Shown here: piece by piece, positions 38,004-46,719 of the stretch
Numbering within the stretch: position 1 is the first letter of the stretch
Layout of the letters: every line of letters starts with the position of its first letter
NCBI RefSeq assembly: GCF_002806945.1
Contig: NZ_NIHC01000001.1
Location: forward strand, 62,001-126,000
Direction of reading: 5' to 3'
Source: Marinobacter salexigens
GTDB taxonomy: Bacteria > Pseudomonadota > Gammaproteobacteria > Pseudomonadales > Oleiphilaceae
DNA length: 64,000 nt
Position numbers and translations under genes: made by a program
Notes under the pieces: model-generated
The model's input: only the letters and a program-made list of their open reading frames with translations
Database searches by the model: none
What the model was told of the DNA's origin: nothing

Positions 38004-38082
38004 TTTGGCTAACACCTGTACGCTAAGCTGCCGTTATCGGCGCCTGTATGGTCGCTTCGGATTTTGAATTGAGGATTGTTTT

Positions 38083-39261
38083 ATGTGGTTTAACGGTCTC
38101 CTTGACCTCTCGGTGGTGCAACTGATTCTGGTTGCTTTGGGCATGACCCACATCACGATTATCAGTGTAACGCTCTATCTGCATCGCCACTCGGCCCACA
38201 ACTCATTGGATTTACACCCGGCGCTGAAGCATTTTTTCCGCTTCTGGTTGTGGCTGACCACAGCGCAGAATACCAAAGAATGGACAGCGATCCACCGCAA
38301 GCACCATGCCAAGTGCGAAACTGCGGAAGATCCGCATAGCCCCGTCGTACTTGGAATTAAAAAAGTTTTGTTTGAGGGTGCTGAGCTCTATGCGTCAGCC
38401 GCGACACCAGAAACCCTTGAGCGCTATGGCCAGCGCACTCCGGAAGACTGGGTAGAACGCAACCTTTACAGCCGCTACAAAACCTTGGGTATTGCGCTGA
38501 TGGCCGTAATAAATCTGGCGTTTTTTGGTGTGCATGGCATCTGGATCTGGGCGATACAAATGCTCTGGATACCTTTTTGGGCGGCAGGAGTGGTAAATGG
38601 AGTTGGCCACTGGATGGGCTACAGGAACTTTGAGTGTGCCGATAATGCCCGCAACATTTCACCAATTGGCATCCTGATCGGTGGCGAAGAGCTGCACAAT
38701 AACCACCACACCTACCCAAATTCTTCCAAGCTTTCGCGTCGCTGGTACGAAGTGGATATTGGTTGGGGTTACATTCGTATGTTCCAGATGTTCGGTCTGG
38801 CGAAACCCAAAGGCTATCGCCCGATTGCTCACTATGTGCCTGGCAAGCAGGAAGTAGATGTTGAAACAGTGCAGGCCATTGCCAACAATCGTTTCGACAT
38901 CATGCGCCAGTACCGCAAGCGTGTTACAGAACCAGTTTTGCGTCAGCAAAAGAGCCTGATGGATGATGAGATTCGCCCCAGGTATCGCAAGCTGAAGCAA
39001 CTACTGTCGCGGGAGGTAACCCTGATAAAGCCGCGAGACAAAGAGACTTTGGAGTCTGTTCTCGAAAACAACGCGGTGTTGCGCCAGATTTACGAGATGA
39101 GTCACGAGCTGCAAGTGCTTTGGCGCCAGCGCGGGCTTAAGCCGCAGGATAAGCTGCAAGCGCTGATGGAGTGGTGCAAAGAGGCGGAGGCCAGTGGTAT
39201 CCGTTATCTGGAAGACTTTGCTGCCCATCTACGAGCTTACTCGCTGCGCCCTGCTGCTTGA
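38083..39261 (+). CDS. Acyl-lipid/acyl-CoA desaturase (DesA-like)
   Basis: A 392-residue membrane di-iron desaturase. Three His boxes are present: HRHSAH, HRKHH (WTAIHRKHHAKCETAEDPHS) and HNNHH (GEELHNNHHTYPNSSKLS). Several hydrophobic segments lie in the first 210 residues and a long charged helical C-terminal region follows. It resembles the P. aeruginosa aerobic delta-9 desaturase DesA, which modifies acyl chains in membrane phospholipids. Its last 25 bases overlap the 3' end of rsmD on the other strand. Confidence 0.92.
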   Translation: MWFNGLLDLSVVQLILVALGMTHITIISVTLYLHRHSAHNSLDLHPALKHFFRFWLWLTTAQNTKEWTAIHRKHHAKCETAEDPHSPVVLGIKKVLFEGAELYASAATPETLERYGQRTPEDWVERNLYSRYKTLGIALMAVINLAFFGVHGIWIWAIQMLWIPFWAAGVVNGVGHWMGYRNFECADNARNISPIGILIGGEELHNNHHTYPNSSKLSRRWYEVDIGWGYIRMFQMFGLAKPKGYRPIAHYVPGKQEVDVETVQAIANNRFDIMRQYRKRVTEPVLRQQKSLMDDEIRPRYRKLKQLLSREVTLIKPRDKETLESVLENNAVLRQIYEMSHELQVLWRQRGLKPQDKLQALMEWCKEAEASGIRYLEDFAAHLRAYSLRPAA

Positions 39262-39884
39262 GGAACCCTGTATAAACAGTAAGTGACCTGTCCTGCGGTT
39301 TTTTGTCGGTGTAGCTGCCAGTTGGCGGGGGTTGCCGGCGTAGGCAGGTCACTCTCATGTTCCACGTACACCCAGCCGCCCGGCTTTACCCAGCTTTGAG
39401 AATCCAGTAGTGGGAGCAGCTTTGTCAGCCAGCCCTGATGGAACGGCGGGTCCATAAAAACGATATCGAATGGTTGCCGTGTGCGCTGGCTCAGGTAGGT
39501 GTCCACATTCGCGCAAACCACTGTGCCTGCTTCAGAGCCCAGTAGTCTGAGATTGCCCCGAAGTGCCGTGGCCAAGGCGGTATTGTTGTCAACCAGCGTA
39601 GCCTGTCCTGCACCTCTTGAGAGCGCCTCTAGCCCCAAGGCACCAGAGCCCGTAAACAAATCCAGGCAGTCGCTTCCCGCAATATGAGATGACAGCCAGT
39701 TAAACAGGGTTTCACGTGTGCGTGCTGGCGTTGGGCGAACCCCGCCGGCATCGGGGAAGCGTAGCTTTCGGCTGCGCCAGTCGCCCCCGATTATACGCAG
39801 CTCTCCACCAGCTCCCTGGTTCCGGGCTGGGCCTTTTGAAGGCCTGCTGGATGGGCGCGGGCCTGAGGGTTTTCTGCGGCTCAT
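39237..39884 (-). CDS. rsmD: 16S rRNA m2G966 methyltransferase RsmD
   Basis: A 215-residue SAM-dependent methyltransferase. GELRIIGGDWRSRKLRFP and RPTPARTRETLFNWL are family signatures; SAM binding is at LDLFTGSGALGLEALSRGA and the catalytic motif is DPPF. The start is the ATG at 39884 (MSRRKPSG); an open extension to 40022 crosses the ftsY promoter region and is unlikely. It is divergent from ftsY, the usual neighbour. Confidence 0.93.
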   Translation of the reverse strand: MSRRKPSGPRPSSRPSKGPARNQGAGGELRIIGGDWRSRKLRFPDAGGVRPTPARTRETLFNWLSSHIAGSDCLDLFTGSGALGLEALSRGAGQATLVDNNTALATALRGNLRLLGSEAGTVVCANVDTYLSQRTRQPFDIVFMDPPFHQGWLTKLLPLLDSQSWVKPGGWVYVEHESDLPTPATPANWQLHRQKTAGQVTYCLYRVPQAAGRSE

Positions 39885-40043
39885 GTGCTTGGCTCCGAAA
39901 GCGAATAGCGTTATTTGAGGCTGGAGTATCTTAGCGGAAACAGAGCCTTTCATGATAATCGACAGTAGCCTCACTTCCCCGGGACAGTCTGCTAGAATGT
40001 GCGCTTTATTTGTCCCGCCCAATCAGACAGACGGTATGATTTT

Positions 40044-41219
40044 ATGATGGCAGAGTGGATTTCAATCGGCCTATTGGCCCTTCTTGTGTTCGTGTTTGTT
40101 CTGGATATCGCCAGCAACCGCCGCCGAGTGCCGCGGCCCAAGCCCGTGCCCCAGCGCAAACCGGAGGCGGTGAAAGGCCCTGAGCCGAAAGCGCCGGTTG
40201 AAGAGAAGACCCCGGAAGCGGCACCTGAACCTGCCCCCGAGGAGGTCGCAGAAGCGCCCAAAGTTGTTGTTCCAGAACCGGAACCAGCTCCTGAGCCCGA
40301 ACTCAGTGTTTTTGAGCGCATCAAACAAGGGTTGGGCAAAACCCGTGCAAGCCTGACAGGTGGCATGGCGGATCTCTTCTCCATTGGGAAAAAGATCGAC
40401 GAAGACCTGTTGGAAGAGATCGAAACCACACTGCTGATGGCAGATGTGGGGGTAACAGCTACTTCTGAAATTATTGAATCCCTTACCGACAAGCTTCAGC
40501 GTAACCAGCTTAAAGATGGTGAAGCTCTGCGTAAGGCATTGCGTGACGAACTACATGGCCTGCTAAAAGACGTTACCAAACCGCTGGACATTAATACGGG
40601 TGCCAAGCCCTATGTGATTCTGGTGGTCGGCGTAAATGGTGTGGGTAAAACCACCACCATCGGCAAGCTCACCAAGAAATTCCAGAGTGAAGGCAAGTCG
40701 GTCATGCTGGCTGCAGGTGACACTTTCCGCGCTGCTGCAGTAGAGCAACTGCAGGTTTGGGGTGAGCGGAATAACGTTCCGGTTGTGGCACAGCATACGG
40801 GTGCCGACAGCGCATCAGTGATTTTTGACGCGATTCAGTCAGGCCAGTCCCGTGGTGTGGATGTTGTGATTGCAGACACTGCTGGCCGCTTGCAGAACAA
40901 AGATAACCTGATGAGTGAGCTGGAAAAGGTTGTCCGTGTAATGAAGAAGCTCGACGACGCAGCGCCCCACGAAGTCATGCTGGTTCTGGATGCCGGCACA
41001 GGGCAGAACGCCTTGAGCCAAGCGCAAGTATTCCAACAGGCGGTTGGCGTAAGCGGTATCACCTTGACCAAGCTGGACGGCACAGCCAAAGGCGGAATTG
41101 TATTTGCCATTGCCCGCCAGTTGCAGCTCCCTATCCGCTTTATTGGTGTGGGTGAGCAGGTTGATGACTTGCGCAGCTTCGATGCAGAAACCTTTGTGGA
41201 TGCACTGTTTGCAGAGTAA
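40044..41219 (+). CDS. ftsY: Signal recognition particle receptor FtsY
   Basis: A 391-residue SRP GTPase that docks ribosome-nascent chains at the membrane. The C-terminal NG domain is complete: GVNGVGKTTTIGKL (P-loop), DTFRAAAVEQLQ, ADTAGRLQNKDNLM and TKLDGTAKGG. The N-terminus is unusual: residues 4-22 form a strong hydrophobic helix (WISIGLLALLVFVFVLDIAS), then Arg/Lys residues and a Pro/Glu/Ala-rich acidic linker. ATGs at 40044 and 40047 are both possible. It is followed by ftsE and ftsX as in E. coli. Confidence 0.95.
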   Translation: MMAEWISIGLLALLVFVFVLDIASNRRRVPRPKPVPQRKPEAVKGPEPKAPVEEKTPEAAPEPAPEEVAEAPKVVVPEPEPAPEPELSVFERIKQGLGKTRASLTGGMADLFSIGKKIDEDLLEEIETTLLMADVGVTATSEIIESLTDKLQRNQLKDGEALRKALRDELHGLLKDVTKPLDINTGAKPYVILVVGVNGVGKTTTIGKLTKKFQSEGKSVMLAAGDTFRAAAVEQLQVWGERNNVPVVAQHTGADSASVIFDAIQSGQSRGVDVVIADTAGRLQNKDNLMSELEKVVRVMKKLDDAAPHEVMLVLDAGTGQNALSQAQVFQQAVGVSGITLTKLDGTAKGGIVFAIARQLQLPIRFIGVGEQVDDLRSFDAETFVDALFAE

Positions 41220-41258
41220 TTTGACGCACAATCCGGAGCTTTGGAGCACCAGCGCACC

Positions 41259-41948
41259 ATGATCGAATTTCGCCAGGTTACCAAGCGGTATGACAGTGAC
41301 CATACCGCGCTTCGACAGGTGAACTTTCACCTCGGCCGGGGTGAGTTGGCGTTTCTGACAGGGCATTCCGGAGCGGGCAAAAGTACTCTGCTGAAATTGA
41401 TCATGGTGATGGAGCGCCCGAGCGCTGGTGAAGTAGTGGTTGGGGGGCAAGTGCTCAATCGCCTGCCGCGACGACAGATTCCCTACATACGCCGGCATAT
41501 TGGCGTGGTGTTTCAGAACCACCAGCTGCTTTTTGATCGTACGGTATTCGATAATGTGGCCATGCCAATGGAAGTGATGGGCGCTTCGCCCCGGGATGTG
41601 GGGAGGCGAGTGCGGGCGGCTCTGGATAAGGTGGGGTTGCTCAGCAAGGAAAAAATGAACCCGCTGCAGTTGTCTGGTGGTGAGCAGCAACGCGTGGGCA
41701 TTGCCCGGGCTGTTGTGAACAAGCCACCCCTGCTGCTGGCGGATGAGCCTACGGGTAACCTCGACCCGGAACTGTCTGCAGATATCATGAATCTGTTCGC
41801 TCAGTTCAGTCAGGTAGGGGTAACCGTACTCATCGCCAGTCACGATCTCGCCCTGATTAACGAAATGGGCCGGCGCACCCTAACGCTTGATCACGGTAAT
41901 CTGGTTGCCGGTGGCACTTCGTTGCAAGGAGTCTCCAGTGGCCGCTGA
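41259..41948 (+). CDS. ftsE: Cell division ABC ATPase FtsE
   Basis: A 229-residue ABC ATPase: Walker [15 protein letters not shown]-loop VVFQNHQLL, signature [14 protein letters not shown], Walker [13 protein letters not shown]. With FtsX it activates septal peptidoglycan hydrolases through EnvC. The ATG at 41259 is chosen; a TTG at 41241 is in frame but less likely. It overlaps ftsX by 11 bp. Confidence 0.95.
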   Translation: MIEFRQVTKRYDSDHTALRQVNFHLGRGELAFLTGHSGAGKSTLLKLIMVMERPSAGEVVVGGQVLNRLPRRQIPYIRRHIGVVFQNHQLLFDRTVFDNVAMPMEVMGASPRDVGRRVRAALDKVGLLSKEKMNPLQLSGGEQQRVGIARAVVNKPPLLLADEPTGNLDPELSADIMNLFAQFSQVGVTVLIASHDLALINEMGRRTLTLDHGNLVAGGTSLQGVSSGR

Positions 41949-42951
41949 ACCATCATCCAAGCCCCGAAAGTCGGTGTCAGGCCGAGGAGCCAAAGCCTCC
42001 CGACCACCCTGGCGTGAACAGGCCGAATCCTATTTTACCCACCATCGCAAAGTCGCCCGTGACAGTGCCGAGCGCATTTGGCGAACACCGGTTGCAAGTA
42101 TGATGACCTGGACGGTTATGGGAGTGGCCTTGGCTTTGCCTGTAGCCCTGTTACTGTTTTTAACCAGTCTTCAGGGAGTGGGGGCCGGATGGGAGAGTGG
42201 CGCCCGTGTAACGGCTTATATGGATCTGGGCGCCAGCCTTGAGCAAGCTCGGTCACTTGCCGATGAAGTTGAGGCAGATGGCCGTGTTTCTGAGCTGGAG
42301 CTGATTGACCGTGAGCGTGCATTGGCAGAGTTCCGGGCATCCTCGGGGCTTGAGGATGCATTGGATTATCTGGAAGAGAACCCTCTGCCCCATACGTTGC
42401 TGATCACGCCCGAGGAAGGTGCACGGACCGCAGACGGTGTGGCAAGTATTGTAATGTTTATTGAAGGCATGGATGGAGTAGAGCGGGTACAGGTGGATCT
42501 GGGTTGGTTGCAGCGCCTTAATGCCATGACAGACCTGCTTGCGCGTGCGGTGTGGGCTCTGGCGATATTGCTGGCGGCTGCGGTTGTGTTGGTCATCGGC
42601 AACACTGTGCGACTGTCTATTGAAAGCCGCCGCGACGAGATTCTGGTGGCCAAGCTGGTTGGCGGTACGGATGGTTTTGTTCGCAGGCCGTTTCTGTACA
42701 CCGGAGCCTGGTTTGGCCTGGGTGGCGGTGTTGTTGCCTGGATGCTGCTGCAGATTACCCTGTGGTGGTTAAGCGGCCCTATTGAGCGCCTTGCTGGGTT
42801 GTATCGCAGTGATTTCTCGCTGGGTGGTCTGAGCTTTGATGGTGCATTTGCATTGATTATTGCCGCGATGCTGCTAGGCTGGCTGGGCGCCTGGATCGCG
42901 GTTAAGCGTCATCTTGATGATATAGAGCCGGGAGAAATAGCTGGCGGCTGA
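41938..42951 (+). CDS. ftsX: Cell division permease FtsX
   Basis: A 337-residue membrane protein with four helices: one near residue 65 (MTWTVMGVALALPVALLLFL), then a periplasmic loop of about 110 residues with ITPEEGARTADGV, and three more helices (LAAAVVLVIGNTVRLSIESRR, YTGAWFGLGGGVVAWMLL, ALIIAAMLLGWLGAWIAV). The start is GTG at 41938, set by a perfect AAGGAG eight bases upstream inside ftsE. Confidence 0.94.
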   Translation: MAAEPSSKPRKSVSGRGAKASRPPWREQAESYFTHHRKVARDSAERIWRTPVASMMTWTVMGVALALPVALLLFLTSLQGVGAGWESGARVTAYMDLGASLEQARSLADEVEADGRVSELELIDRERALAEFRASSGLEDALDYLEENPLPHTLLITPEEGARTADGVASIVMFIEGMDGVERVQVDLGWLQRLNAMTDLLARAVWALAILLAAAVVLVIGNTVRLSIESRRDEILVAKLVGGTDGFVRRPFLYTGAWFGLGGGVVAWMLLQITLWWLSGPIERLAGLYRSDFSLGGLSFDGAFALIIAAMLLGWLGAWIAVKRHLDDIEPGEIAGG

Positions 42952-43148
42952 TGTTCAAAATTGCGGAAAAACCGTATTGAAACAGAGCTGATTACAAGGT
43001 AGCTTCTTAAGCAAGTGAAAGTCAGGGCGAATTCTCCATTTTGTTGATTTAAAACGTTTTATTTGGAAATTCGGGAACTTTTTAGGTTCTTGGTGGTCTT
43101 ATCTTTATTCGCATACACTGTGCGACCGTCAAGTTCGGAGGTTAAAGC

Positions 43149-44012
43149 ATGGGTACGAGCTTACAGCTCATAGAAAGACTGGTTCCGGGCGCTAATCTCG
43201 AGGCTTATATTCAGGCTGCGAGCCGCATTCCGGTACTGACCGTGGATGAAGAGCGGGAACTGGCCGAGCGGCTGCATTATGAAGAAGACGTAGACGCGGC
43301 CCGCCAATTGGTACTGTCTCACCTGCGCTTTGTTATTCATATTGCCCGCAGCTATTCCGGTTATGGTTTGGCGCAGGCTGATCTGATTCAGGAAGGTAAC
43401 GTTGGCTTGATGAAGGCCGTCAAGCGCTTCAACCCTGAATACGGCGTGCGCCTGGTATCTTTTGCGGTGCATTGGATCAAGGCCGAGATACACGAGTTTA
43501 TTCTGCGCAACTGGCGCATTGTGAAAGTGGCCACCACCAAGTCTCAGCGTAAGCTGTTCTTCAATCTGCGCAGCCAGAAGAAAAAGCTGGCCTGGTTGAG
43601 CCACGACGAGCTAAATGCGGTGGCGGATGACTTGGGCGTTGAGCCAAAAGTAGTGCGTGAAATGGAGGGCCGTCTGGCTTCCCATGACACCGCTTTTGAT
43701 GGCCCGATGGACGACGATGACGACAGTGCATACAAGGCGCCGGCGTATTATCTGGAAGATCATCGCAGCGACCCGGCCGTTCAGCTCGAAAAAGCTGACT
43801 GGACTGAGGATTCCAATGGTCGCTTGATGGAGGCTCTGGAAATGCTCGATGAGCGCAGCCAGGACATCCTTCGCGAACGCTGGTTATCTGAGAGCAAGGC
43901 AACGCTTCATCAGTTGGCAGACAAATATGGCATTTCTGCTGAGCGTATTCGTCAGTTAGAGAAGAATGCCATGAAGAAGATTCGTACGCAGATGACTGAA
44001 GAAGCTGCCTGA
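43149..44012 (+). CDS. rpoH: Heat shock sigma factor RpoH (sigma-32)
   Basis: A 287-residue sigma factor. Region 2 includes [20 protein letters not shown] and [20 protein letters not shown]; the RpoH box QRKLFFNLR is present near residue 137; region 4 has [20 protein letters not shown]. It directs transcription of chaperone and protease genes. The ribosome site is GGAGGT. The 197-bp upstream region holds its promoter, and a clear terminator follows. Confidence 0.97.
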   Translation: MGTSLQLIERLVPGANLEAYIQAASRIPVLTVDEERELAERLHYEEDVDAARQLVLSHLRFVIHIARSYSGYGLAQADLIQEGNVGLMKAVKRFNPEYGVRLVSFAVHWIKAEIHEFILRNWRIVKVATTKSQRKLFFNLRSQKKKLAWLSHDELNAVADDLGVEPKVVREMEGRLASHDTAFDGPMDDDDDSAYKAPAYYLEDHRSDPAVQLEKADWTEDSNGRLMEALEMLDERSQDILRERWLSESKATLHQLADKYGISAERIRQLEKNAMKKIRTQMTEEAA

Positions 44013-44040
44013 TCAGGTTGTTGATCTGAGCGTACTTTGA

Positions 44041-44076
44041 AAACGCCACCACCGGTTTCGGTTGGTGGCGTTTTTG
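44041..44076 (+). terminator. Rho-independent terminator of rpoH
   Basis: AAAACGCCACCA at 44041-44052 pairs perfectly with TGGTGGCGTTTT at 44064-44075, and the T run continues after the stem. It begins 28 bp after the rpoH stop. Confidence 0.93.
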
Positions 44077-44104
44077 TTTGTGCCTTATAGTTTGGAGTAC
44101 GAAG

Positions 44105-44204
44105 CAATTGGGTAGGCCTCTCCAAAACACGCTGTGAATACGTCCGTGTACGCTCGGCTCCGCCATCCATGGCTCCGCACGGTTTTGGAGAGGCCTACCC
44201 AATT
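44105..44204 (+). repeat. Long hairpin repeat, copy 1
   Basis: Arms of 23 bases at 44106-44128 and 44182-44204 are perfectly complementary. The outer 16 bases of each arm (starting AATTGGGTAGGCC) are specific to this copy; the inner CCAAAAC/GTTTTGG is shared with copy 2 at 62668-62778. The 67-bp core (44122-44188) is identical to copy 2 at 61 positions. An inner 5-bp stem, CCGTG with CACGG, is visible. The repeat lies between the rpoH terminator and glxR, ending 35 bp before the glxR ATG. Confidence 0.9.
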
Positions 44205-44239
44205 ACTTCTTCCCGCTGCATATTGGAGACCCACTAACT

Positions 44240-45151
44240 ATGACAACAACACGCCTTCACATCGCTTTCCTTGGCATTGGCCTCATGGGCACTCCCATGA
44301 CCCGTAATCTGCTGGATGCCGGGTTTCCTATGACTCTTTGGAACCGCACCGCAAGCAAATGTGAACCGTTTTCCAGTGAGGTAACTGTAGCCGAGGGCCC
44401 CGCTGACGCAGTGCGAACCGCCGATGTGATTATCACCATGCTGGAAAACAGCGATGTGGTGGAGCAGGTGCTGGTTGCCAGTGGCGCTATGGACGCTATC
44501 AAGCCGGGTGCCCTGGTGATTGATATGAGCTCCATTCAGCCATCGGTCGCTCGGCGGCACGCTGCTCTCGCGGCAGAAAACGGCGTAGGCTATCTGGATG
44601 CGCCCGTTTCCGGTGGCACTCTGGGTGCTCAGGAAGCGCGGTTAAGTATTATGGCGGGCGGCACAGAGGAAGATGTTTCCAGGGCTTTGCCGGTGTTTGA
44701 CGTGCTGGGCAAGTGCACGAGGATCGGGCCGGTTGGAGCCGGGCAGCTTGCCAAATTGGCTAATCAGGCGATTGTCGGGATAACCATAGGAGCGGTGTCT
44801 GAAGCTTTGTTGCTGGCTGCCAAGGGCGGGGCTGATCCGGCGGCGGTGCGGGAAGCGTTGATGGGTGGTTTTGCCGGTAGCCGGATTCTGGAGTTGCATG
44901 GCCAGCGCATGATCGATCGGGATTTCGCCCCCGGTGCGCCGGCGCGGATTCAGTTGAAGGACATGCGGATGATTCTGGATGAGGCTCGGGCTGAAGGGTT
45001 AACGCTGCCTTTGGCGCAACAGGTGCATAATGAATACCTGTCGCTAGTTGCCAATGGCCACAGTGATGCAGACCACAGTGGCCTGCTGCTGGAATTGGAG
45101 CATATTAACCGCGCCCGTCTTGGTGATTCTGGCGCAGGATCTAAGGAGTAA
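44240..45151 (+). CDS. glxR: 2-hydroxy-3-oxopropionate (tartronate semialdehyde) reductase
   Basis: A 303-residue beta-hydroxyacid dehydrogenase. The NAD(P) loop is FLGIGLMGTPMTRNLLDAG, the substrate motif DAPVSGGTLGAQEARLSIMAGG, and the catalytic Lys lies in GQLAKLANQ. Most likely it reduces tartronate semialdehyde to glycerate, because hydroxypyruvate isomerase follows 5 bp downstream. A 3-hydroxyisobutyrate dehydrogenase is the alternative for the sequence alone. Confidence 0.87.
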   Translation: MTTTRLHIAFLGIGLMGTPMTRNLLDAGFPMTLWNRTASKCEPFSSEVTVAEGPADAVRTADVIITMLENSDVVEQVLVASGAMDAIKPGALVIDMSSIQPSVARRHAALAAENGVGYLDAPVSGGTLGAQEARLSIMAGGTEEDVSRALPVFDVLGKCTRIGPVGAGQLAKLANQAIVGITIGAVSEALLLAAKGGADPAAVREALMGGFAGSRILELHGQRMIDRDFAPGAPARIQLKDMRMILDEARAEGLTLPLAQQVHNEYLSLVANGHSDADHSGLLLELEHINRARLGDSGAGSKE

Positions 45152-45156
45152 CTGCC

Positions 45157-45936
45157 ATGCCGCGTTTTGCTGCCAACCTGTCAATGCTATTCACCGAAGT
45201 GCCGTTTATGGAGCGCTTTGCTAAAGCGGGGGAGGCCGGGTTTGCGGGTGTGGAGTATCTTTTTCCCTACGAGTGGCCTAAAGAAGATCTGAGCAAGGCG
45301 CTGAACGACAATGGCTTGACTCAGGTTCTGTTCAATCTTCCCCCGGGTGACTGGGAGGCAGGTGAGCGCGGTATTGCTTGCTTGCCAGACAGGGTTGATG
45401 AGTTCCGCGCCGGGTTGGATCAGGCCATCGAGTATGCCCGGGCGCTGGGGTGTAAGCAGCTTAACTGCTTGGCTGGACTGAAGCCGGTGGAGCTGGATGA
45501 CGATACGGCCTGGCAAACGCTGGTGGCGAACGTGGCCTGGGCAGCGGATAAGCTTGCGGGTGAGGGTATTACGCTGTGCATCGAGGCGATAAATTCGCGG
45601 GTTGATATGCCCCGTTTTTTCCTTGATACGTCCGGCAAGGTCATGGCGCTGATTGAAGAAGTGGATGCCGACAATGTGCGCCTGCAGTACGACATCTACC
45701 ACATGCAAATCATGCAGGGCGACCTGGTGCGCTCCATGGAGTGTTTGTTGCCGTGGATTGGGCACATTCAGTTTGCCGATAATCCGGGCCGAAACGAGCC
45801 GGGAACCGGCGAGATTAACTTTTCGAATGTTTTTTCTGCTATCGATAAAATGGATTATGACGGCTGGGTAAGCGCGGAGTACCTGCCCTCCGGGGCTACG
45901 GCAGATAGCTTGCATTGGTTGCCGACCAGCAAATGA
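45157..45936 (+). CDS. hyi: Hydroxypyruvate isomerase
   Basis: A 259-residue TIM-barrel isomerase interconverting hydroxypyruvate and tartronate semialdehyde. ANLSMLFTEVPFMERFAKAGEAGF at the start, CIEAINSRVDMPRFFL (metal Glu), LQYDIYHMQIMQGDL and FADNPGRNEPGTGEINF are family motifs. It forms a glyoxylate/hydroxypyruvate salvage pair with glxR, and has an AAGGAG ribosome site. Confidence 0.92.
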   Translation: MPRFAANLSMLFTEVPFMERFAKAGEAGFAGVEYLFPYEWPKEDLSKALNDNGLTQVLFNLPPGDWEAGERGIACLPDRVDEFRAGLDQAIEYARALGCKQLNCLAGLKPVELDDDTAWQTLVANVAWAADKLAGEGITLCIEAINSRVDMPRFFLDTSGKVMALIEEVDADNVRLQYDIYHMQIMQGDLVRSMECLLPWIGHIQFADNPGRNEPGTGEINFSNVFSAIDKMDYDGWVSAEYLPSGATADSLHWLPTSK

Positions 45937-45938
45937 CC

Positions 45939-45953
45939 GTCGCCATTGGCGAC
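45939..45953 (+). terminator. Short hairpin after hyi
   Basis: GTCGCC (45939-45944) pairs with GGCGAC (45948-45953) around a three-base loop, three bases after the hyi stop. There is no strong T run, so termination is uncertain. Confidence 0.35.
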
Positions 45954-46038
45954 ACCCTCTTACAAGATCGTAACTGGCCGGTGTCCTGAGTTATTCGTAC
46001 TCTGTTGTTAATGTAATCCGCTATCAGGAGGGGATCCG

Positions 46039-46719
46039 GTGAAAGCGCTGGTAATCGAAGACGATCAGGACGTAGCAAATTACCTTGTTAAGGGTCTGAA
46101 AGAATCAGACTTCGTGGTCGATCATGCTGCCGATGGCAAAGATGGCATGATGATGGCCGCCAGTGAAGAGTACGACATCATGATTGTCGACCGCATGCTT
46201 CCAGGAATGGATGGGCTCTCTATCATCAAGACCGTGCGTGCCACGGGTAACCAGGTGCCGGTTCTTATCCTCAGTGCTCTGGGTGATGTGGATGACCGTG
46301 TTGAGGGGCTGCGGGGGGGCGGTGATGACTACCTGACAAAGCCTTTCTCTTTCACTGAGCTGCTTGCCCGAATTGAGTCGCTGGTGCGACGAAATCGCCA
46401 GTCAGCTGAAACTGAAACCGTACTGCGGGTCGCCGACCTGGAAATGGACCTGCTTGCCCGTACGGTAAAGCGCTCAGGCCAGAATATTGATGTTCAGCCC
46501 CGGGAATTCCGTTTGCTGGAATACTTGATGCGCAATGCCGGTCAGGTGGTTACCCGTACCATGCTGTTGGAAAAGGTCTGGGATTATCATTTTGATCCCC
46601 AAACCAACGTGATAGATGTTCACATCAGCCGTCTCCGGGCGAAGATCGACAAGGAATTCGAGACACCTCTACTGCAAACCGTTCGCGGTGCAGGGTACAT
46701 GTTACGTGAAACTGCTTAG
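46039..46719 (+). CDS. OmpR-family response regulator
   Basis: A 226-residue two-component regulator. The receiver has VIEDDQDVANYL, phospho-Asp51 in IMIVDRMLPGMDG, and Lys in YLTKPFSFTELLARIE. The C-terminal winged helix has FRLLEYLMRNAGQVVTRTMLLEKVWDYHFDPQTNVIDVHISRLR (read in pieces). The start is GTG at 46039 with AGGAGGGG upstream. It overlaps the kinase gene by 14 bp. Target genes are unknown. Confidence 0.93.
   Translation: MKALVIEDDQDVANYLVKGLKESDFVVDHAADGKDGMMMAASEEYDIMIVDRMLPGMDGLSIIKTVRATGNQVPVLILSALGDVDDRVEGLRGGGDDYLTKPFSFTELLARIESLVRRNRQSAETETVLRVADLEMDLLARTVKRSGQNIDVQPREFRLLEYLMRNAGQVVTRTMLLEKVWDYHFDPQTNVIDVHISRLRAKIDKEFETPLLQTVRGAGYMLRETA

Noticed and set aside
43952..44170. 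Open frame starting MDGGAERTRTYSQRV on the minus strand
   Set aside because: It is made by the hairpin repeat running into the rpoH terminator and antisense of rpoH. Repeats of this kind often yield false small proteins.
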